This document shows positions 15,170 to 20,350 of a stretch of DNA of 20,350 bases, in pieces. The stretch lies in NCBI GenBank assembly GCA_018400395.1, contig JAGYMN010000016.1:1-20350 (forward strand), in the 5' to 3' direction. The stretch is from Actinomycetota bacterium (lineage in GTDB: Bacteria; Actinomycetota; Humimicrobiia; Humimicrobiales; Humimicrobiaceae). Both the position numbers and the translations under genes were made by a program. Each line of letters opens with the position of its first letter. The stretch's first letter is position 1. The notes under the pieces were generated by a model that was given only the letters and a program-made list of their open reading frames with translations, did no database searches and was not told where the DNA came from.

Positions 15170-15892
15170 TTATAAAGGCTTAAATATTTTTTGTATTTCA
15201 CTGTCTTTGAGAATCCTGTAGCGTCCTTCTTTGATATTTCCAATATCAAAGCTTCCTACCTTAATCCTCTTAAGATCTACAACATTATATCCCTGTTTTT
15301 TAAAAGCTTTTCTTATTATTCTTTTTCTTCCTTCGTGTATCCTTATTTTCAAAAAGTTTGAACCGCTTAATTTCCCATAAGATTTTACCATATCAGGCTT
15401 GAATATTTTATCATCTATCATCAGACCCTTTCTAATCTTTACCAGGTCTTCATAAATGATATTTCTGTCAAGTTTTAATTCATAGGTTTTTGTTATATTA
15501 AATTTTGGATGGGTTATCCTGTAAGCCATGTCTCCATCATTTGTTAATATAATAAGGCCTCTTGAATCTTTATCGAGTCTTCCGGCCGGGTAAAGACGGA
15601 TTTTCATATTACCTACAAGGCTTAATACAGTTTTTCTCTTAAAATTATCTTTTACCGTTGATAGATAACCCGTGGGCTTATTCAGCGCAATAACTATCTT
15701 TTCCTGAGGCCTGACATCTTTTCCGTCAAATTTTATTTTATCGTACCTGCCGACCTTTAAAGATGGGTCTTTTGCCAGGACACCATTAATCTTTATTCTT
15801 CCCTCTTTTATTAAATCCCCGCATTTTCTTCTTGAACATATACCGCATTCAGCAAGGTATCTTGATAATCTAATCTTCTGATAATTATTCAT
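15170..15892 (-). CDS. rluB: Ribosomal large subunit pseudouridine synthase (RsuA/RluB family)
   Basis: Converts a specific uridine in rRNA to pseudouridine. I chose the ATG at 15890-15892 (240 residues), which overlaps the scpB stop by 8 bases; a TTG 12 codons earlier (15926-15928) is an alternative. Residues about 6-52 form an S4 RNA-binding domain (RLSRYLAECGICSRR, then GRIKING). The catalytic loop YPAGRLDKDSRGLIILTNDG contains the nucleophilic Asp107. The conserved EGRKRIIRKAFKKQGY block lies near the C-terminus. The gene follows scpA and scpB, a very common order in Gram-positive bacteria and Actinomycetota, where it is usually annotated RluB. Distinguishing RluB from RsuA or RluE is not possible here beyond that context. 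Confidence 0.92.
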   Translation of the reverse strand: MNNYQKIRLSRYLAECGICSRRKCGDLIKEGRIKINGVLAKDPSLKVGRYDKIKFDGKDVRPQEKIVIALNKPTGYLSTVKDNFKRKTVLSLVGNMKIRLYPAGRLDKDSRGLIILTNDGDMAYRITHPKFNITKTYELKLDRNIIYEDLVKIRKGLMIDDKIFKPDMVKSYGKLSGSNFLKIRIHEGRKRIIRKAFKKQGYNVVDLKRIKVGSFDIGNIKEGRYRILKDSEIQKIFKPL

Positions 15893-16466
15893 CTTCGGTA
15901 AAATCTTCAATTGGCGGAAGATCGTCAAGGCTGTTTATCCCAACCGCCTCCAGGAATTTATCAGTCGTCCTGTAGATTATTGGATTTCCGGGTTCCTTTA
16001 GTTTTCCTGATTCCCTTAAGAGACCTTTATCTACAAGAGCAACTATAACGCTGTCAGTCCTTACACCTCTTATTTCTGCTATCTCTGTTCTTGTAATAGG
16101 CTGCCTGTACGCTGCAATAGCAAGAGTCTCGATAGCTGCCTGAGAAAGACGCGGTCTGATATTGGTCTTAATGAATTTTTTAAGCAGATCCTGCAATGCA
16201 GGATTTGAATACATCCTGTATCCTCCACTTACCTTTTTTATTATAAAACCCCTGTTTTGTTCAATGTATTCTCTCTCAATCTCATCAATAATTTCTTTTA
16301 CTTTCAATTCTTTAATTCCCAGAGTCTCGGATATCGTTTTTGGTTTTACAGGATCTTCTGAAATAAAAAGAATACCTTCGATGCAGGTTTTCATCCAGCC
16401 GGGACCAATGAGCTTTAAATTATTATCTATGTCTGTAGATAAATTATATATATCTTCTTTATTCAT
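15885..16466 (-). CDS. scpB: Segregation and condensation protein B (ScpB)
   Basis: Partner of ScpA and SMC in the bacterial condensin that compacts and separates chromosomes. The 193-residue protein consists of two winged-helix domains. The family signature RLSQAAIETLAIAAYRQP is at 106-123, followed by ITRTEIAEIRGV and DKGLLRESG. The C-terminus is acidic (DDLPPIEDFTEDE), as is common. Its start overlaps the scpA end by 8 bases and its end overlaps rluB, so the three are translated as one coupled unit. Length is normal. Confidence 0.96.
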   Translation of the reverse strand: MNKEDIYNLSTDIDNNLKLIGPGWMKTCIEGILFISEDPVKPKTISETLGIKELKVKEIIDEIEREYIEQNRGFIIKKVSGGYRMYSNPALQDLLKKFIKTNIRPRLSQAAIETLAIAAYRQPITRTEIAEIRGVRTDSVIVALVDKGLLRESGKLKEPGNPIIYRTTDKFLEAVGINSLDDLPPIEDFTEDE

Positions 16467-17205
16467 AGCTTTTTTTTATTATTATATTTCCGAAAGTTTC
16501 AAACTGTGTTATCTCTATCTCTTCATTCTTGTATAACTCCAGAATGGATAAAAAACTTATTATCTTATCAAGTATATTGACATGGAACGAAGAAATTTCC
16601 TTGAAAGTAACATTGCTTTTAATTTTAAGTACTTCTTTTATCCTGTCCATTTCACTGAATATGTTTAAAATAGCACGGTTATTATATACTTCCGCTATAT
16701 CAAAATCCATACTGGTCCGTAAAAACATCTTTCCTGCAGTTACCCACAGCTGTATCGGATCAATTTCATCCATAAAATCTGTCATTGAATCAAAAAGATC
16801 CTTCTCTATCTGGCCCTCTCTTATAAAGTAAAGGGACTCTTCTGCAATTATGCTGCTTATATAATTAGATACTCTTCTGTACGTCCGGTATTCTTTCTCT
16901 CTTCTTCTTAAAATATTTATATCCATGCCGGTGTTGACATCTTCTTCATTTTTTCTTGACGGCAGCAGGCTGCGTGATTTTATTTCAAGAAGTAATGAAG
17001 AAAAATATACGAATCCAGATATGGTTTCAAGGGCAGTATTTTTTTTATCTTTCAAAAAATCCAAAAATCCCCTTATTATATAACTAATTGAAATATCGCA
17101 GATATCAAGCCTTTTGTTCCTGACCAGCTCAAGAAGCAGACCTGCTGGGCCCTGGAAAATATCACCGTATTTAAATATATATACGCTTTCTTTTTTAACA
17201 TCCAC
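16459..17205 (-). CDS. scpA: Segregation and condensation protein A (ScpA)
   Basis: Kleisin subunit that bridges SMC heads. The 248-residue ORF starts with GTG at 17203-17205, sharing one base with the TAG stop of trpS. The N-terminal motif FQGPAGLLLELVRNKRLDIC (17-36) corresponds to the usual FEGPLDLLLHLI kleisin start. A helical SMC-neck-binding segment follows (SGFVYFSSLLLEIKSRSLLP), and a C-terminal winged helix ends near ITQFETFGNIII. The GPAG in place of GPLD is a small departure. The direct overlap with scpB supports the assignment. Confidence 0.94.
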   Translation of the reverse strand: MDVKKESVYIFKYGDIFQGPAGLLLELVRNKRLDICDISISYIIRGFLDFLKDKKNTALETISGFVYFSSLLLEIKSRSLLPSRKNEEDVNTGMDINILRRREKEYRTYRRVSNYISSIIAEESLYFIREGQIEKDLFDSMTDFMDEIDPIQLWVTAGKMFLRTSMDFDIAEVYNNRAILNIFSEMDRIKEVLKIKSNVTFKEISSFHVNILDKIISFLSILELYKNEEIEITQFETFGNIIIKKSYE

Positions 17206-18185
17206 TAATCTATCCCCATTTTTTTCCTTACATCCGATATTGTATTAGATGCTATAATATTGACCTTCTGGCTACCTTTTTTCAGTACTTCATAAACATA
17301 TTCTTTATCTTTTAACAACCTGGCCCTTTTTTCCTGAAAATCTTCAAGGGAATCAGATATTATACCTGCAAGTTCATCCTTGCATGCTGTACATCCTATT
17401 TCACCCTTTCTGCAGCGTTTTTCAATAGATTCAATTTCCCTATCCCTGTATATTTTATAAAAGGCAAAAACATTGCATACCCGGGGATGGCCTGGATCTG
17501 TTTTCCTTATTCTTTCAGGATCTGTTATCATTTGCCTTACCTTCTTTTTAACAGTATTTCTATCATCGGAAAGAAAGATTGCATTACCGTAGCTCTTAGA
17601 CATCTTTCTTCCGTCAGTACCTGGTACTCTTGTACTTTTTGAAAGCATTTCTTTCGGCTCAGAGAAATAATCTCCATATAGATGGTTGAATCTTCTGGCA
17701 ATCTCCCTGGTTATTTCAAGATGAGGCAGCTGATCTTCCCCTACCGGGACTATATCTGCATTTACTATCAAAATATCTGCAGCCATAAGTACAGGATAAG
17801 AAAAAAATCCGAGTGTTGACAGATCTTTAGCCTTTAACTCCCTGATCTGCTCTTTATATGTGGGGCATCTTTCAAGCCAGGACATGGGGGTTATCATTGA
17901 TAAATATAATGTTAGCTCGGGTATTGCTTTTATATCTGACTGCCTGTAAAGATGTGTAAATTCAGGATTGATTCCAAGAGCAATAAGGTCTATAACGCAT
18001 TCTATAAGATTTTTTTTAATATTATGTGTATCCTGATATTCAGTCGAAAGTGCATGCCAGTCAACAAGAAAGAAAAAATTCTCATATTTATCCTGATTTT
18101 GTATCATATTTTTTATATTTCCGTGAAGATGTCCAAGGTGTAATTTTCCGGTGGGCCTGAAGCCTGTCAACATTTTTTTTTGCAT
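17205..18185 (-). CDS. trpS: Tryptophanyl-tRNA synthetase with Fe-S type cysteine motif
   Basis: Class I synthetase that charges tRNA-Trp. Residues 16-19 (HLGH) are the HIGH motif and 194-198 (KMSKS) the second ATP-binding motif; GEDQLPHLEITREIA at 149-163 is also characteristic. Length 326 is normal. Four cysteines at 237, 258, 265 and 268 give C-x20-C-x6-C-x2-C in the anticodon-binding half. This closely matches the [4Fe-4S]-binding motif described for the Thermotoga maritima enzyme (C-x22-C-x6-C-x2-C). A good ribosome-binding site (AGGAGAA) precedes the ATG. It leads scpA-scpB-rluB with a one-base overlap into scpA, an uncommon partner for a synthetase. Confidence 0.96.
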   Translation of the reverse strand: MQKKMLTGFRPTGKLHLGHLHGNIKNMIQNQDKYENFFFLVDWHALSTEYQDTHNIKKNLIECVIDLIALGINPEFTHLYRQSDIKAIPELTLYLSMITPMSWLERCPTYKEQIRELKAKDLSTLGFFSYPVLMAADILIVNADIVPVGEDQLPHLEITREIARRFNHLYGDYFSEPKEMLSKSTRVPGTDGRKMSKSYGNAIFLSDDRNTVKKKVRQMITDPERIRKTDPGHPRVCNVFAFYKIYRDREIESIEKRCRKGEIGCTACKDELAGIISDSLEDFQEKRARLLKDKEYVYEVLKKGSQKVNIIASNTISDVRKKMGID

Positions 18186-18235
18186 TTATTCTCCTAATTT
18201 ACTCCAGTTTAAAATTAATTTTTTAGTTCTATAAT

Positions 18236-18264
18236 ATAATATATCACTGTATATATTTTTTAAA
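18236..18264 (-). promoter_or_regulatory. Possible promoter for trpS-scpA-scpB-rluB
   Basis: On the minus strand TTTAAA (18264-18259), then 17 bases, then TATTAT (18241-18236), with a TG two bases before the -10. It lies about 50 bases upstream of trpS, in the 100-base gap after the M50 peptidase gene. The moderate match in AT-rich DNA keeps confidence low. Confidence 0.4.
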
Positions 18265-18285
18265 CATCTAATAGCAGACCGTGTT

Positions 18286-19002
18286 TCAACCAATAAGATA
18301 TTGCCACCAGGTGCAGGCTTTGTAAATTATATTAAAGACAGGAGAAATTATACTCCAGAATACCCTTCCCCCCAGGAAAAGAAAAATAAATATAAATATA
18401 AATCCATACCGTCCAAACGAGAGAAACCCGTGCATAGCATTATCCGGAAGGAAAGATGCCAGTATTTTTGATCCGTCAAGGGGAGGTATTGGTAAAAAAT
18501 TAAATATAGCCAGGAATACATTGATATAAATAGTATTTCTAAATAATTGATTTAATAGATCGAAAAATACAAAACCAGGTCCCTGGTTATCCATAATACC
18601 GTCTGTCATTTTTATTATCAGATAAAAAAACAATCCGTATATGAGGCCTACAGCAAAAGCCACAATAATATTTGTAAGAGGCCCCGCAAGAGATGTATAC
18701 CTTATACCCTTTCTGTAATTTTTAAAATATGAGGGATTGATAGGAACCGGCTTTGCATAACCAAATATTACACCTGAATTTAATAGAATAAGAAGAAGTG
18801 GTAGTATGATGCTCCCAAAAATATCTATATGCTTCAATGGATTCAGGGTAAGCCTTCCATAAGTTCTGGCAGTTGGGTCTCCGCATCGGTATGCTGCCAG
18901 ACCATGTGCATATTCATGGAGTACTACTCCCATCACCAGCCCCGGCAACCATGTAATAAGAGACCTGAAAAAATCAATAAACTGTTGTCCGAACGAACTC
19001 AT
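18286..19002 (-). CDS. Site-2-protease-like M50 family zinc metallopeptidase (membrane)
   Basis: An integral membrane peptidase of the compact S2P/Rv-type M50B family. The start is the ATG at 19000-19002 (238 residues): a strong AGGAGG lies upstream, and the upstream in-frame ATG at 19059 precedes a promoter-like element. Zinc site HEYAH puts ligands at His29 and His33 with catalytic Glu30; the third ligand is Asp176 in NFLPIPPLDGSKIL. About five to six hydrophobic segments are visible, including VVLHEYAHGL, SIILPLLLILL, NIIVAFAVGLIYGLFFYLII and the C-terminal FIFIFIFLFLGG. No PDZ domain is present, so it is a minimal form often found beside trpS, scpA and scpB in Gram-positive bacteria. The substrate is unknown. 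Confidence 0.92.
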   Translation of the reverse strand: MSSFGQQFIDFFRSLITWLPGLVMGVVLHEYAHGLAAYRCGDPTARTYGRLTLNPLKHIDIFGSIILPLLLILLNSGVIFGYAKPVPINPSYFKNYRKGIRYTSLAGPLTNIIVAFAVGLIYGLFFYLIIKMTDGIMDNQGPGFVFFDLLNQLFRNTIYINVFLAIFNFLPIPPLDGSKILASFLPDNAMHGFLSFGRYGFIFIFIFLFLGGRVFWSIISPVFNIIYKACTWWQYLIG

Positions 19003-19010
19003 TTTGCTTC

Positions 19011-19035
19011 TCCTCCTGAGAATGATTTTATACCA
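19011..19035 (-). promoter_or_regulatory. Extended -10 element and strong ribosome-binding site of the M50 peptidase gene
   Basis: On the minus strand TGGTATAAA (19035-19027) is an extended -10 element, followed by AGGAGG nine bases before the ATG at 19002. The pair argues that the internal ATG, not the one at 19059, is the true start, and that this gene has its own promoter separate from xerD. Confidence 0.5.
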
Positions 19036-19109
19036 TAACAGAATGTATTCTTTTTGCAAGTATGGAATTTATGATATAACACCTCAAAATGTAGATGTGC
19101 ATGGAATCC

Positions 19110-20078
19110 TTATTCATTGTATGCAGCTTTTTCCCGTGGATGGAATTTAAAATAAGCGTCTTTCAGGTATTCCTTGCTTAGATTAGTATAAACTTCTGTT
19201 GTAGATATACTACTGTGCCCCAGTAGTAGCTGTACGGTACGTAGATCCGCACCGCGCTGAAGAAGATGGGTTGCGAAACTGTGCCTGAAAATGTGTGGAT
19301 GAATATTTTTTTCTATACCTGATTTTTTTGCATATTTTTTTAATATTTTCCATAAACCCTGCCTTGATAATTTCCCACCCCTTGTATTTAAGAAAATATA
19401 ATCCGTTTTAATCTCTTTTTCAATTTTACCTCTTCCAGAAGAAAGATATCTTTTAAGGTAACCAATTGCTGTATTACCAATTGGTGTTATCCTTTCCTTT
19501 TTTCCCTTTCCGGTAAACATAACAAGATTTTCTTCGTAGTTTATGTCACCTCTTTTTAACCCTGTAAGCTCGCTTACACGAAGGCCGCAGCCATAGAGCA
19601 GCTCAAACATTGCCCTGTCCCTCAGATCGAGAGGAGTGCTTACAGGAATAGATTCAAGAAATTTATTAACTTCCTGCTGGTCAAGTATTTCAATTATTTT
19701 TTTCGGTGTACGGGGATTTTTAATACTGGACATAGGATTTTCCTCCAATATCCGGTGTCTTATTAGAAAATTATAGAATCCCCTTAGAGTTGATAGGATC
19801 CTGGAAACTGATACGTCGTTATGACTTTTATACAGATACTTCAAAAAGCCGACAATCTGTGGTTTTTTTATGCTCCTGTAATTAAAATCTGGATTTTGCA
19901 AAATGTAATATCTAAATTTTGCAAGATCACTTTCATATGCCGTCAGGGTGTTTTTAAGCAGAAGTTTCTCGAATCTAAGGTATTCAATGTATTCAGAAAT
20001 ATGTTTATCAATCTCCAAATTTCGCTTAATATTTTTATTATTATTATCCGGGCGATACTTAAAATAGTCATCTTTCAT
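19110..20078 (-). CDS. xerD: Tyrosine recombinase XerD/XerC type
   Basis: Site-specific recombinase that resolves chromosome dimers at dif. Residues about 25-115 form the SAM-like core-binding domain (EYLRFEKLLLKNTLTAYESDL) and 130-310 the catalytic domain. Catalytic residues are in place: Arg167 (CGLRVSEL), a lysine in the GKGKKER turn (about 191-194), His262 and Arg265 (HIFRHSFATHLL), His288 (LLLGHSS) and the nucleophile Tyr297 (TTEVYTNL). The 322-residue length includes a polar N-terminal extension of about 22 residues. It sits 4 bases after a NUDIX gene, in the nudF-xerD order often seen in Gram-positive bacteria, so a housekeeping Xer rather than a phage integrase is likely. Confidence 0.94.
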   Translation of the reverse strand: MKDDYFKYRPDNNNKNIKRNLEIDKHISEYIEYLRFEKLLLKNTLTAYESDLAKFRYYILQNPDFNYRSIKKPQIVGFLKYLYKSHNDVSVSRILSTLRGFYNFLIRHRILEENPMSSIKNPRTPKKIIEILDQQEVNKFLESIPVSTPLDLRDRAMFELLYGCGLRVSELTGLKRGDINYEENLVMFTGKGKKERITPIGNTAIGYLKRYLSSGRGKIEKEIKTDYIFLNTRGGKLSRQGLWKILKKYAKKSGIEKNIHPHIFRHSFATHLLQRGADLRTVQLLLGHSSISTTEVYTNLSKEYLKDAYFKFHPREKAAYNE

Positions 20079-20082
20079 TGGT

Positions 20083-20350
20083 CTATTTATTATCTAAGTA
20101 ATCTCTGGCCATAAGTATTCCTGCAATAGTTTTGCAATCCTTTATTTTACCTTCTTTTATCCAGATTACTGACTTTTCCATTTTTACTTCAATTATTTCA
20201 AGAAATTCATCTTCATCAAGATTATTGCTGGATTTCTGGAAACCCGTAGCTATAAATAGATGAAGTACCTCATCACAGTATCCGGGAGTAGAGTAAAATG
20301 ATGACATAAGTTGTACTTTACCGCCAATTGCTCCTATCTCTTCTCCAAGT
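20083..20350 (-). CDS. NUDIX hydrolase, ADP-ribose pyrophosphatase-like, partial at right edge
   Basis: The C-terminal 88 or so codons of a NUDIX protein; the N-terminus lies outside the window. The frame is open to the edge. The visible sequence begins with LGEEIGA, the end of a NUDIX box (the EE-x-G part), followed by the FYSTPGYCDEVLHLFIA segment typical of ADP-ribose pyrophosphatases and a short acidic run DEDEFLEIIEV. The enzyme would hydrolyse ADP-ribose to AMP and ribose 5-phosphate. It is followed after 4 bases by xerD. An internal ATG at 20305-20307 is not the start. Confidence 0.88.
   Translation of the reverse strand, partial: LGEEIGAIGGKVQLMSSFYSTPGYCDEVLHLFIATGFQKSSNNLDEDEFLEIIEVKMEKSVIWIKEGKIKDCKTIAGILMARDYLDNK

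Noticed and set aside
19110..20078. Tyrosine recombinase as the integrase responsible for the tRNA-Pro duplication
   Set aside because: It is 15 kb away, next to a NUDIX gene in a housekeeping arrangement, and looks like a standard Xer protein.

Overview
The window is an AT-rich bacterial chromosome segment made almost entirely of housekeeping genes, and every protein gene I can support lies on the minus strand. Genes are tightly packed. Several junctions are stop codon directly followed by start codon, or overlap by a few bases. The organism looks like an anaerobic, Gram-positive-type (monoderm-like) bacterium. Reasons: a lipoprotein signal, an IspH of the MEP pathway, a tryptophanyl-tRNA synthetase carrying an iron-sulfur type cysteine motif, and a DD-carboxypeptidase. 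The FHA protein followed by a two-domain MerR protein resembles the GarA / Rv1828-FtsR neighbourhood of Actinomycetota, so a low-GC actinobacterial-type lineage is my best guess. This is inference; clostridial-type or candidate-phylum bacteria are not excluded.

In transcription order (high to low coordinates), the first block is a partial NUDIX hydrolase, xerD, a site-2-protease-like M50 peptidase, trpS, scpA, scpB and an rluB-type pseudouridine synthase. This mixes nucleotide clean-up, chromosome dimer resolution and condensation, and translation. Next comes a large lipoprotein with LVIVD propeller repeats, a PKD-like domain and a transglutaminase-like catalytic domain, then a transaldolase/fructose-6-phosphate aldolase family gene.

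A 433-base intergenic stretch follows. It holds the only plus-strand transcription unit I can see: a probable structured non-coding RNA with its own promoter and intrinsic terminator. After it comes a dense run of tyrA (with ACT domain), aroA, cmk, plsC, ispH, der and gpsA, covering aromatic amino acid, nucleotide, phospholipid and isoprenoid synthesis plus ribosome assembly.

A tRNA-Pro(GGG) gene closes that run. The last 20 or so bases of the tRNA plus about 45 bases of its downstream flank are duplicated as a 66-bp direct repeat around a 95-bp GC-rich, hairpin-rich insert. This looks like an attachment-site scar or a small tRNA-associated repeat element. Beyond it lie a phosphoglucomutase/phosphomannomutase, the FHA protein, the MerR-type regulator and a partial D-alanyl-D-alanine carboxypeptidase that runs off the left edge.

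I found no CRISPR array, insertion sequence, toxin-antitoxin pair or defence cluster. The most notable items are the plus-strand RNA, the tRNA-Pro duplication with its insert, the lipoprotein architecture and the Fe-S type TrpRS.
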